Assembly: GCF_028401955.1 (NCBI RefSeq)
Contig: NZ_JAQOTJ010000001.1
Location: 467,138-531,137, forward strand
DNA length: 64,000 nucleotides
DNA from: Bacillus sp. BP-3
GTDB lineage: Bacteria; Bacillota; Bacilli; Bacillales; Bacillaceae_G
Direction: 5' to 3'
The position numbers were made by a program, and so were the translations under genes. Below the pieces are notes generated by a model. The model had not been told where the DNA came from. It did no database searches and was given only the letters and a program-made list of their open reading frames with translations. This document shows positions 46,516 to 54,575 of the stretch, one piece after another (within the stretch, counting starts at the first letter, position 1; each line of letters begins with the position of its first letter).

Positions 46516-46755
46516 ATGCATCAATATATATTAGCAGTTATGAGTTTTCTTATTTTATTGAAGGCAGTTAGTGTAGACCCAGTAAAAGTTGCTGAAAATC
46601 CTGAACAGAAAGATTTGCAAAAGAGGATCGAACAGCATTTTCGGCACCAAGCTGCGTATTTTGGAATCAATACAGAGGGGAAAAATTTAAAAGAAGTGCG
46701 GGAAGAGCTGCAAATTATACAAGAAGGACACGGGGAAGGAAAAATGGAAAAATAA
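46516..46755 (+). CDS. small exported protein with one EGK motif
   Basis: The ATG at 46516 follows GGGGG by six bases and gives 79 residues; a longer frame from 46435 has no ribosome site. An N-terminal hydrophobic stretch (YILAVMSFLILLKAV) is followed by a charged region with YFGINTEGKNLKEVREEL. This resembles the repeats of the protein at 40072. A terminator follows. Function is unknown. Confidence 0.7.
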   Translation: MHQYILAVMSFLILLKAVSVDPVKVAENPEQKDLQKRIEQHFRHQAAYFGINTEGKNLKEVREELQIIQEGHGEGKMEK

Positions 46756-46756
46756 A

Positions 46757-46782
46757 AAGAGGCAGAAGCCTCTCTTTATTTT
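46757..46782 (+). terminator. short terminator
   Basis: AGAGGC and GCCTCT pair around AGAA, followed by CTTTATTTT. Confidence 0.8.
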
Positions 46783-46818
46783 AAACTTGAAATGTAATCG
46801 GTTTTTTTCCACATTAAT

Positions 46819-46956
46819 GGGTAGTTTCATTTCACTCCGCTCAAACGGCTGGTAAGAAGTAAGAGCAGAAAGAAAATCAAACCAGCCATAAGAGCCCAAT
46901 TGGATGGGCTAACCTTTTGTGAGGAAAAGCGTCTCACAAGAGGAAGTTTCACTTTA
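46819..46956 (-). repeat. dispersed repeat family 1, copy D (full length)
   Basis: On the minus strand it begins TAAAGTGAAACTTCC, has hairpin 1 (CCTCTTGTGAG with CTCACAAAAGG), then TTAGCCCATCCAATTGGGC, hairpin 2 (GGCTGGT with ACCAGCC) and ends GGAGTGAAATGAAACTACCC. The order is as in copy A at 14427. Its first three bases are the ribH stop codon. Confidence 0.8.
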
Positions 46957-47418
46957 TGCCCACTGGCGGGATAGATTTGCCATCTCAATCGCTGCAACGG
47001 CAGATTCCCATCCTTTATTGCCAGCTTTTGTACCAGCGCGTTCAATTGCTTGTTCAATTGTTTCTGTTGTTAAGACGCCAAAGATAACAGGAATTTCTGT
47101 TTGTAATGAAAGGGAAGCTACGCCTTTTGCCACTTCATTACAAACATAATCATAATGCGTCGTTGCGCCGCGAATCACTGTTCCAAGTGTAATAACAGCA
47201 TCGTATTTTCCGCTGTTTGCCATTTTCTTTGCGATTAACGGAATTTCAAATGCACCAGGTACCCAAGCGACATCAATGTTGCTTTCTTCTACTCCGTGAC
47301 GCTTTAAACCGTCTAATGCACCGCCTAATAGTTTGCTTGTAATAAATTCGTTAAAACGACCAACGACAACACCTACTTTTAATCCTGTACCAACTAAATG
47401 ACCTTCGAATACCATCAT
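46954..47418 (-). CDS. ribH: 6,7-dimethyl-8-ribityllumazine synthase
   Basis: It joins the pyrimidine and the four-carbon unit to lumazine. [39 protein letters not shown] and the late [17 protein letters not shown] are family motifs; H and F residues of the active site are present. The start is ATG 47418 (or 47415) after AGGGAGAG; 154 residues. The stop is the first triplet of repeat copy D. A family 2 repeat lies between it and ribBA, so the operon spacing is enlarged here. Confidence 0.96.
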   Translation of the reverse strand: MMVFEGHLVGTGLKVGVVVGRFNEFITSKLLGGALDGLKRHGVEESNIDVAWVPGAFEIPLIAKKMANSGKYDAVITLGTVIRGATTHYDYVCNEVAKGVASLSLQTEIPVIFGVLTTETIEQAIERAGTKAGNKGWESAVAAIEMANLSRQWA

Positions 47419-47479
47419 GTATCTCTCCCTTAATCTATATAAATTTATTTTAATTTTTTCGAGCATAGAAATCGTTGCT

Positions 47480-47620
47480 CGGAAAAATATGATTTGCTCG
47501 CGTTTTCTATCTTTGTTTTAATCCATGCGCGTGGCAGGAAAAGGCTCTGACCGCTTCTATGCATAGCCAGATGCTAAAAAGAAAGTTTTTTATGTCTGTT
47601 TTTCAAATTGTAGTTATATA
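47480..47620 (+). repeat. dispersed repeat family 2, copy 4, inside the riboflavin operon
   Basis: It shows CTTTGTTTTAATCCATGCG, CGTGGCAGGAAAAGGCTC, TGACCGCTTCTATGCATAG, CCAGATGCT, TTTTTTATGTCTGTTTTTC. These are the clearest family 2 landmarks in the window. It sits between ribBA and ribH and is antisense to them. Confidence 0.72.
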
Positions 47621-48814
47621 TTACAGATTTAATAAATGACCTAATTTTGTTGATTTCGTTTGTAAATATGCTTTATTTTCTTCTTTTGCTGGCATTTGGA
47701 GCGGCACGCGTTCCACAACTTCTAAATCATAACCTTGTAAGCCTGCGATTTTCCGTGGGTTATTTGTTAAAAGGCGAAGCTGTTGTAACCCTAAATCTTT
47801 TAAAATTTGTGCGCCAATACCGTAATCACGAAGATCAGCTGCAAAGCCAAGCTTTTCATTTGCCTCTACAGTATCGTAGCCTTCTTCTTGCAGTTTATAT
47901 GCTCGTAATTTATTAAGTAGTCCAATGCCTCGTCCTTCTTGACGCATATATAAAAGAACTCCTTTTCCTTCTCGTTCAATTTGAGCGAGCGCTGCATGAA
48001 GCTGTGGGCCACAGTCGCAGCGGCAAGATCCAAATACATCGCCAGTTAAGCACTCAGAATGGACACGCACAAGCGCTGGTTGACCTGTAGAAACATCGCC
48101 TTTTATAAGAGCAATATGTTCTTGATTATCCAGAGAATTAGAATAGCCAATGGCCCGAAATGTACCAAAGTCGGTTGGTAATGTAATTTCGACTTCGCGC
48201 TGCACTAACGTTTCATGATGACGGCAATACGCAATTAAGTCTTCAATTGTAATCATTTTTAGACTAAATTGCTTGGCAATTTCTAATAAGTCAGGCACTC
48301 GTGCCATCGTGCCATCTTCATTTATAATTTCACAAATAACACCCGCCGGCTCTGCGCCACATAATTTTGCTAAATCTACAGCAGCTTCTGTATGCCCAGC
48401 GCGGCGAAGAACACCCCCTGCTTTTGCGATTAAGGGAAAAATATGTCCAGGGCGTTTAAAATCACTTGCTTTCGCTGTAGGGTTTAATAGTTCGCGTACA
48501 GTTGCTGCACGTTCATGAGCGCTAATACCAGTTGTCGTTGAAATGTGATCAACACTAACTGTAAAAGCCGTACCGTGTGAATCTGTATTTTGTGAAACCA
48601 TAGGTCCTAACTCTAAACGATCGGCATATTCTTCTGTGATAGGAACGCATACAAGGCCACGCCCGTGTGTAATCATGAAATTGATTGTTTCTGGTGTAAT
48701 ATACTCGGCTAAAGAAATAAAATCTCCTTCATTTTCTCTATTTTCATCATCGCACACGATCACAACTTTTCCTTGTTTTAAATCTTCTAGTGCTTCTTCA
48801 ATTCGATGAAACAT
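47621..48814 (-). CDS. ribBA: bifunctional 3,4-dihydroxy-2-butanone-4-phosphate synthase / GTP cyclohydrolase II
   Basis: The N-terminal half (1-200) is the DHBP synthase, with [16 protein letters not shown] and [10 protein letters not shown] and [12 protein letters not shown]. The C-terminal half is GTP cyclohydrolase II with zinc cysteines in [19 protein letters not shown] and [10 protein letters not shown]. It is 397 residues from ATG 48814, which follows AGGGAGG; a longer frame lies inside ribE and has no site. It feeds both branches of riboflavin synthesis. Confidence 0.96.
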   Translation of the reverse strand: MFHRIEEALEDLKQGKVVIVCDDENRENEGDFISLAEYITPETINFMITHGRGLVCVPITEEYADRLELGPMVSQNTDSHGTAFTVSVDHISTTTGISAHERAATVRELLNPTAKASDFKRPGHIFPLIAKAGGVLRRAGHTEAAVDLAKLCGAEPAGVICEIINEDGTMARVPDLLEIAKQFSLKMITIEDLIAYCRHHETLVQREVEITLPTDFGTFRAIGYSNSLDNQEHIALIKGDVSTGQPALVRVHSECLTGDVFGSCRCDCGPQLHAALAQIEREGKGVLLYMRQEGRGIGLLNKLRAYKLQEEGYDTVEANEKLGFAADLRDYGIGAQILKDLGLQQLRLLTNNPRKIAGLQGYDLEVVERVPLQMPAKEENKAYLQTKSTKLGHLLNL

Positions 48815-48827
48815 TTCATTTCCTCCC

Positions 48828-49472
48828 TTATAGGAATCCATTGTCTTGTAAAAAGTTTTCTGTAATTGAGCTCTTTTTAGATGTTGGCTTTGTAATAAAA
48901 CGTTCAATATATTTTCCAATCATATCGCACTCAATGTTCACGATATCGCCAGTAGTTTTTGTTCCGATTACTGACTGACTTAATGTGTGTGGAATGAGAG
49001 AGATTGTGATGGAAGATTCATCAACTCCAAAGATTGTGAGACTTGTACCATCAATGGCAACGGACCCTTTTTGTAAACAATAACGAAGTAATTCGTTTGG
49101 CAATTGTATTTTGTAATATACAGCGTTATAGCTTCGTTTTTTATCGGTAATTGTTCCCGTGCCGTCAATGTGTCCTGTCACAAAATGCCCACCGAAGCGG
49201 CCGTTTGCACCCATAGCACGCTCTAAATTTACTGCCCAGCCACGGCTCAGTGATTGAAGAGACGTGGCTCGCATCGTCTCGGGCATGACATCAACGGTAA
49301 AAGAAGTGGATGTAAAAGAAGTGACAGTCAAACATATCCCGTTTACAGCAATGCTATCACCTAAGTTTACGTCTACCAAAATTGTTTTTGCTGAAATTGT
49401 CAGCTTCATAGCATCGCCGGTTTGCTGCATATTAGAGATTGTTCCGAGTTCCTCAACAATTCCTGTAAACAT
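48828..49472 (-). CDS. ribE: riboflavin synthase alpha chain
   Basis: It dismutates two lumazines into riboflavin. The 214-residue protein has the typical internal duplication: [12 protein letters not shown] with VNGICLTVT in the first half, and [12 protein letters not shown] with IDGTSLTIF in the second. The start ATG at 49472 overlaps the end of ribD, with AAGAGGTG as ribosome site. It is the second gene of ribD-ribE-ribBA-ribH. Confidence 0.96.
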   Translation of the reverse strand: MFTGIVEELGTISNMQQTGDAMKLTISAKTILVDVNLGDSIAVNGICLTVTSFTSTSFTVDVMPETMRATSLQSLSRGWAVNLERAMGANGRFGGHFVTGHIDGTGTITDKKRSYNAVYYKIQLPNELLRYCLQKGSVAIDGTSLTIFGVDESSITISLIPHTLSQSVIGTKTTGDIVNIECDMIGKYIERFITKPTSKKSSITENFLQDNGFL

Positions 49473-50565
49473 AAGGCACCTCTTTTCTTGGAGTGGCAGT
49501 TACTTTTATATCATCACCAATTTGTTCCATCGATTGAATGTGCAGCGAGAGTGCATCTTTTAGTTGTGTAAAACCATTTCCACCAAAACATGTTGGGGCT
49601 TCATTACCACCAATTAGCTTTGGACTAATATAAGTAATCAGTTCCTGCAAACATTTTGCTTCTAAGAAACTTGCATGAACTGTTTGTCCGCCTTCGACAA
49701 AGAGAGAAAGAATATTTTTTTCTCCGAGAAGATCGAGTAGTTCGTTTATTTCAATACGATTCGTTTTCATTTGCAATACAGATACCATATCTGATTGAAA
49801 TTTTGCGATTTTCTCTTTTGAAACGTCATTTCCAACGATAAACCATGTTAGTGCTTCGCCATCTGTAATTACATGAGATGAAAGTGGGGTTCGCAAATGT
49901 GTATCAAGTACGATGCGAATCGGATTTTTTCCGCCATTTACAATCCGCGTTGTTAAATGCGGATTATCGGTAATAATTGTATTTACACCGACGAGAATGG
50001 CATCGTGTGTATGGCGATAACGGTGTACATCAGCACGTGCTTCTTCACCTGTAATCCATTTACTTTCACCAGTATGAGTAGCGATTTTTCCATCTAAACT
50101 CATTGCTGTTTTTAGTGTGACAAATGGACGCTTTGTTTTCATGTAGTGGAAAAAGTAACGATTTAATTCTTTTGCTTCTTTTTCCAGTACACCAATTGTT
50201 ACGTCAATTCCAGCTTTCTGTAATCGCTTGACACCTTGACCTGAAACGAGCGGATTGCTATCGAGTACTGCAACAACGACTCGTTTTACGTTCTTTGCGA
50301 TGAGTAAGTCACAGCAAGGAGGTGTTTTTCCGTGATGACTGCACGGCTCTAACGTTACATATACTGTTGCACCGTGGGCATTTTCACCAGCCATGCGAAG
50401 AGCGTGAACTTCAGCGTGTTCAGTTCCTGCCCGTAAGTGGGACCCTACTCCAATGATATTCCCGTCTTTTACAACAACAGCACCAACCATAGGATTAGGA
50501 CTTGTTTGCCCAGCTGTATGTTTTGCTAATTGCAAAGCAAGTGCCATATATTCTTGATCTGTCAT
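49453..50565 (-). CDS. ribD: bifunctional riboflavin-specific deaminase / reductase
   Basis: The N-terminal deaminase zinc site is HAEVHAL with EPCSHHGKTPPC. The C-terminal reductase begins near 145 with RPFVTLKTAMSLDGKIA and includes FVEGGQTVHASFL. The ATG at 50565 follows AGGAGAGGTGAG and gives 370 residues; an upstream in-frame start at 50601 precedes that site. It is the first gene behind the FMN riboswitch. Confidence 0.95.
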   Translation of the reverse strand: MTDQEYMALALQLAKHTAGQTSPNPMVGAVVVKDGNIIGVGSHLRAGTEHAEVHALRMAGENAHGATVYVTLEPCSHHGKTPPCCDLLIAKNVKRVVVAVLDSNPLVSGQGVKRLQKAGIDVTIGVLEKEAKELNRYFFHYMKTKRPFVTLKTAMSLDGKIATHTGESKWITGEEARADVHRYRHTHDAILVGVNTIITDNPHLTTRIVNGGKNPIRIVLDTHLRTPLSSHVITDGEALTWFIVGNDVSKEKIAKFQSDMVSVLQMKTNRIEINELLDLLGEKNILSLFVEGGQTVHASFLEAKCLQELITYISPKLIGGNEAPTCFGGNGFTQLKDALSLHIQSMEQIGDDIKVTATPRKEVPYVYRNC

Positions 50566-50587
50566 AAACTCACCTCTCCTAAAAAAA

Positions 50588-50622
50588 TCAAAAAACCCCA
50601 AGGATTATAATCCTTGGGGTGA
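50588..50622 (-). terminator. intrinsic terminator of the FMN riboswitch
   Basis: On the minus strand CCCCAAGGATTATAATCC and its partner form a perfect palindrome (CCCCAAGGATTATAATCCTTGGGG core) followed by TTTTTTGATTTTTTT, just before the ribD ribosome site. Confidence 0.9.
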
Positions 50623-50871
50623 GAGAGACGATGTTTCTAGAAATATAAGAAGGATACGAGAGTATGCAAAAGAAACCTAGCGTTAATCGATATGTTTGCA
50701 TAGAAAAGAAGCCCAGCAAATATCTATTTTTTTACATGCTAGTGTTATTGTATGATTTCAGCAAAAAAGAGAACGGTATACGAAAGAAAACATATGTATG
50801 TTAAAAAATAAACAGTACAAATGCGTATGCTGAAATAAACATAGTATCCTATTATACGTACTAGAAAACAT

Positions 50872-51012
50872 ATCCTTCTCCCATCCAGACTATACTGTCG
50901 GCCCTAGAGTCTCACTAGATCCACCGTTTTCAACTTGAAAACGGGTCACGGACTTAGAAGTTTGCACTTCATCACCGCCGGTTGGGAATTTCACCCGACC
51001 CCGAAGGATGCT
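50872..51012 (-). ncRNA. FMN riboswitch (RFN element)
   Basis: The minus strand carries the RFN consensus: CTTCGGGGTCGGGTGAAATT, CCCAACCGGCGGTGATGAAG, AGTCCGTGACCCG, GGTGGATCTAGTGAGACTC, TAGGGCCGACAGTATAGTC and TGGATGGGAGAAGG. These are near-invariant segments of the class. A terminator lies about 250 bases further down at 50588-50622, so FMN binding should stop transcription of the rib operon early. Confidence 0.97.
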
Positions 51013-51178
51013 GTTTGCTCACATTATAGCACAAAAAAGACAAAAGGCTATAAAAAATATTTGAATGTGAAGAATTGTATGAAAATAAAGGAGTGTTTAC
51101 ATCTTACATTAATGAGAACATAAATTTGTTATACTAGTGTAGAAAAATTTTATACATTATCTAAAACGAGGTGAAAAT

Positions 51179-51583
51179 ATGAAATATATTGCTGTAGGAA
51201 TAGGCGGTGTTATTGGAGCTTTAGCTCGTTATGGAGTAGGACAGCTCTTTGAAATAACATCGCTTACTGGTTTTCCATTAGCAACATGGTTAGCTAATAT
51301 GAGTGGCAGTTTTTTATTAGCATTTTTAACGATGTCTATCTTTCGGATGAAACAAGTTTCACCGCTTATGATAAGTGCTATTGGTACAGGGATAATTGGT
51401 TCATATACAACGTTTTCAACGTTTAGTGTGGACACGCTGAAGCTATTACAGCATGAAGCGTTCACAATGGCCTTTTTATATGTGATTGCGAGTATGATAG
51501 GTGGATTGCTTTTCTCTTTTGGCGGATTTTATGTTGGGAATATGCTATATGAACGCGGTGTGAGGAAAGAAGGAAATATATGA
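51179..51583 (+). CDS. crcB: fluoride channel CrcB/Fluc, first subunit
   Basis: The 134-residue protein has four membrane segments and the Fluc signature GGVIGALARYGV and ATWLANMSGSFLLAFL, then GTGIIGSYTTFSTFS. Fluc proteins are dual-topology or paired fluoride exporters; two adjacent genes, as here, suggest a heterodimer. GAGGTG precedes the ATG. No fluoride riboswitch was recognised in the short upstream gap, unlike many crcB genes. Confidence 0.93.
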   Translation: MKYIAVGIGGVIGALARYGVGQLFEITSLTGFPLATWLANMSGSFLLAFLTMSIFRMKQVSPLMISAIGTGIIGSYTTFSTFSVDTLKLLQHEAFTMAFLYVIASMIGGLLFSFGGFYVGNMLYERGVRKEGNI

Positions 51584-51933
51584 ATATTTTACTTGTTAGT
51601 ATCGGTGGCTTTTTCGGTGCCATTGCCCGTTTTTTTATTAGTATGATAGTAAAAGAAAAATATGGGGATTCTTTTCCGTATGGGACATTTTTTATAAATA
51701 TAATCGGTTCGTTTTTACTCGGTCTGTTATATGGTGCTGAAGTAGCTAAAATGTGGATATTATTATGTGGCACAGGATTTATGGGGGCATTTACGACATT
51801 TTCGACATATCAACTGGAAATGGTACAATTGATACATAAACGAGAAGGGCAAAAGGCATTACTATATTTTGTTATGAGTTATATAATAGGTATTGGCAGT
51901 GCTTTTGCTGGATTTTATATGGGAAGTATGTAA
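51580..51933 (+). CDS. crcB: fluoride channel CrcB/Fluc, second subunit
   Basis: It is 117 residues with four membrane segments. GGFFGAIARFFIS, GTFFINIIGSFLLG and GTGFMGAFTTFSTYQ match Fluc. Its ATG overlaps the stop of the first crcB gene by four bases, so the two are coupled and probably make opposite-facing partners. Confidence 0.93.
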   Translation: MNILLVSIGGFFGAIARFFISMIVKEKYGDSFPYGTFFINIIGSFLLGLLYGAEVAKMWILLCGTGFMGAFTTFSTYQLEMVQLIHKREGQKALLYFVMSYIIGIGSAFAGFYMGSM

Positions 51934-51968
51934 AAAACACGCGCACATTTTCTTGTGCGCGTGTTTTT
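51933..51968. terminator. bidirectional terminator after crcB pair
   Basis: AAAAACACGCGCACA pairs with TGTGCGCGTGTTTTT around TTTTCT; T runs on both strands. Confidence 0.93.
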
Positions 51969-51969
51969 T

Positions 51970-52173
51970 TTATTCCTTTGGTGCACGTACAACCGATTCA
52001 AATTTTCCTTTATGTGAACCATCGCAATACGGCATATTTTTGGATAACCCACAGCGGCATATCGAAAATGCCGGCTTTGCTGGAAATGCATTTCCTTCTG
52101 CATCGATTAGTTCCACATCCCCTGTAATGCGGAACGAACCATTATCATTTACTTTAATTTGTACTTTCCCCAT
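51970..52173 (-). CDS. CDGSH iron-sulfur domain protein
   Basis: The 67-residue protein has CRCGLSKNMPYCDGSHKG, the CDGSH [2Fe-2S] motif with three cysteines and one histidine. A beta-rich N-terminus precedes it (VQIKVNDNGSFRITGD). AGGAGGTGTAAC precedes the ATG. The family binds redox-active clusters; the cellular role in Bacillus is not known. It is a single-gene unit. Confidence 0.93.
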   Translation of the reverse strand: MGKVQIKVNDNGSFRITGDVELIDAEGNAFPAKPAFSICRCGLSKNMPYCDGSHKGKFESVVRAPKE

Positions 52174-52316
52174 TGTTACACCTCCTCACCAAACGCATAT
52201 GTTTATCATATACTTACTAGAATGACTTGACAACGTTTAGAAACAATGCTTTTTGTGAGAAAATAGAAATGATATAATAAGCTATATACTGAAAAAATAG
52301 TAAGGTGAACATAAAC

Positions 52317-52559
52317 ATGAATAAACAATTACGTACATTACAAAACATTGCAACAGAGCGAACGTGGGTATCGTTTTTAAATGATAATCATCCGTACAGC
52401 TTACTTCATTGGTCAATTGCTGGTGTGCAACAAGAAGTGAAGGATGTATGGTTATTACAAGATGAAGTAACATTTCAAACAACAGAGTTTCCATCACTTG
52501 ATGAAGCAGTAAAGTGGATTTCTGAAAATATGGATCAAGTTACAGATGTATTGGCGTAA
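52317..52559 (+). CDS. YqkC-like small protein (DUF2552)
   Basis: The 80-residue soluble protein contains [34 protein letters not shown] and [13 protein letters not shown], which I associate with the DUF2552/YqkC family. ATG 52317 is nine bases after AAGGTGA. Function is unknown. A strong terminator follows. Confidence 0.75.
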   Translation: MNKQLRTLQNIATERTWVSFLNDNHPYSLLHWSIAGVQQEVKDVWLLQDEVTFQTTEFPSLDEAVKWISENMDQVTDVLA

Positions 52560-52609
52560 CAGGCCATTGTAAATTTGATGAAATTTTTGCTGTTGGTTTG
52601 GATGGGAAG

Positions 52610-52645
52610 AAGGCTAATTCACCTGGAGATGAATTAGCCTTTTTG
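52610..52645 (+). terminator. terminator of the YqkC-like gene
   Basis: AAGGCTAATTCA pairs with TGAATTAGCCTT, followed by T residues. Confidence 0.92.
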
Positions 52646-52719
52646 TATGTAATCATATTTTTATTATTTTGGGAGTAACTAGTTCCAGTAGCTTGATAAC
52701 TGTGGGATAGATTTCTTAA

Positions 52720-53817
52720 TTAATCTAAATTTTTAATTAAGCGGTTTCTGAATTTTAGGTCTTTCAAAATTTTTAATTGGAATTTATTATAATTTTCACT
52801 CAAGTTCGTATATTCAGTTTCAGTTAAGTTATTAAACATAAATACTATTTCCGTCATATTTCCATCTTTATCCTTTGCATAAAGGGAATTTGTCAATAAA
52901 AATGCTGTTGAACCACCTTTTTGTCCTGCATGTATCAACCACTTCTTGTTATTTGGGTTTTCCATTAGTGATTCGACAATCTTGTCTAACTCTTTTTGCA
53001 CATTCGATGGAAAATAGTCTTTACGATTCAGTCGTTCCATCAATAGCAGATAGTCTTTTGCGGATGCGGCTGGTAAATTATCTGACCAAATTCTTTGAAA
53101 TTTCATATCGCTAAGGTATGGGATATTACGCTGTTTAAATTCAGTAGGATTTTTCATCCATTGGTGAATCTTAATAGATTCCCTAGAAAATTCTTGTTGT
53201 GACATAGCTTTCAATTTTTTATAGGTTTCGTCTTCGGTTAAGTTCTCTTCTTTTTTTAAATTGCCAGCAACGTATAAACTAGATACAAGTGGATATATTT
53301 CTTGATGGTGAGGCAATTGTAAATTTTTTATCGTTTGATTAATGTTTTCAAGACCTAATTCGTCTATTAAATAATCGGCATTTGCATTAGAACTAAACTG
53401 TAACATTCCTTTTGCAACTTGTTCTAATGTTACTTGATTATTTTGAATAAGTTTTTTTTCTTTTAAATAATGAATCCAATCTGGATGAGCAGAGCCATCA
53501 GTATCTTTCACATAATAAGCCTCTAAATCACTTAAAGGAATTTGTTGATCAGCTTTAATTGTTCTTTCGGCCGATTGTTTAGCAAATTCTACAGCAATCA
53601 TCAGTTTCATCATGCTTGCTAAAGGAATTACCTCATCAGAATTTATACTAACTAGATTTTTTCCGTCTCTTTGTAGAATAAAAGATACATTTTTATCTGC
53701 CTTATGTGTTTTTAAATATTCCATAACGGGGTCATGACTTTCCTTTTGTTTATATACAATAAAGAAAATTGAAACGATTAGTAATATAATGCTTAGCCTT
53801 TTAATTAACTTCAACAC
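52720..53817 (-). CDS. beta-lactamase/transpeptidase-fold serine hydrolase, membrane-anchored
   Basis: A hydrophobic segment at about 8-22 anchors or exports the protein. The acyl-serine motifs are present: S68-M-M-K71, SSN in QFSSNANADYL in place of SDN, and KGG in GQKGGST. The class A beta-lactamase glutamate in a clear omega loop was not recognised, so carboxypeptidase or esterase action is as likely as beta-lactam hydrolysis. The start is GTG 53817 (or TTG 53814) after AGGGAG; 365 residues. It stands alone on the minus strand. Confidence 0.82.
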   Translation of the reverse strand: MLKLIKRLSIILLIVSIFFIVYKQKESHDPVMEYLKTHKADKNVSFILQRDGKNLVSINSDEVIPLASMMKLMIAVEFAKQSAERTIKADQQIPLSDLEAYYVKDTDGSAHPDWIHYLKEKKLIQNNQVTLEQVAKGMLQFSSNANADYLIDELGLENINQTIKNLQLPHHQEIYPLVSSLYVAGNLKKEENLTEDETYKKLKAMSQQEFSRESIKIHQWMKNPTEFKQRNIPYLSDMKFQRIWSDNLPAASAKDYLLLMERLNRKDYFPSNVQKELDKIVESLMENPNNKKWLIHAGQKGGSTAFLLTNSLYAKDKDGNMTEIVFMFNNLTETEYTNLSENYNKFQLKILKDLKFRNRLIKNLD

Positions 53818-54083
53818 AACTGCTCCCTCTGTATAGTTATTTTGTAAATTTTTGTAATATAATATTATCATGAACTTTCTTTATATTACATACTTTTCCA
53901 AAAAAAGTTATTCCTCTAAATTTAAAATTTTACATATCAAAATCAGCTTTAATGGCAGATTAAAGCTGAATCAATTATCTGTCTAAATGAAAATCGTACA
54001 ATTTTCACACGTTTTTTTCAAATGTATAAAAACATACAATGTGTGCAACATACAACCGATAGAAACTACAAAGAAGGTGGTAG

Positions 54084-54545
54084 TTGTTGTGGAAACGATT
54101 GTTGATAGTAAATATTATCATTTCTTTTTGTATAGCTGGATGCAATAGAGGAGAGCAGGCTAATCAATCAAGTGTAAAAGGAATTTTATCCGCTCATCAA
54201 ATAGATTTTGTTATTAAAAATGTAAGTCGTGTACCAAATTATGATGTATGGACTGCAAAAAATAATTACACGCTCCTTGTTGTGGACTTTTCTTTAAAGA
54301 ACAGTAAAAACAAAAGTATTATTGTTAAGCCTTCGCAGTTTAATGTTATTTCGGAGACCGGAAAAATATATGGAGTCGTTCAAACGAAAAGGGAGACAAG
54401 TATATTGCATGATAGAAAGTTAAAATCATACGATTCATTGCAATCGAGCATTATATTTGAAATACCTAAAGAAGAGACGGCATCTGAATTATTATTTGCT
54501 CCTTCGTTTGCTAAAGATAAACCAATTGTTATTTCATTAAAATAA
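54084..54545 (+). CDS. lipoprotein with a DUF4352-like domain
   Basis: A signal with lipobox CIAGC (C at about 20) marks an outer-surface lipoprotein. The remaining 130 residues are beta-rich with NYTLLVVDFSLKNSKNKS, VKPSQFNVI and the late SSIIFEIPKEE, as in immunoglobulin-like DUF4352 domains. The TTG at 54084 follows AAGGTGG. Function is unknown. Confidence 0.75.
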   Translation: MLWKRLLIVNIIISFCIAGCNRGEQANQSSVKGILSAHQIDFVIKNVSRVPNYDVWTAKNNYTLLVVDFSLKNSKNKSIIVKPSQFNVISETGKIYGVVQTKRETSILHDRKLKSYDSLQSSIIFEIPKEETASELLFAPSFAKDKPIVISLK

Positions 54546-54575
54546 AAACAGGCTTATGCGAGCCTGTTTTTTGTT
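54545..54575. terminator. terminator between convergent genes
   Basis: AAAACAGGCT pairs with AGCCTGTTTT around TATGCG. It overlaps the 3' end of the minus-strand hydrolase. Confidence 0.9.

Noticed and set aside
51110-51178. Fluoride riboswitch before crcB
   Set aside because: The conserved GC-rich aptamer segments were looked for and not seen.
52720-53817. Calling this gene an antibiotic-resistance beta-lactamase
   Set aside because: SxxK and KGG motifs are shared with carboxypeptidases; the SDN motif is SSN and a clear catalytic omega-loop glutamate was not found.
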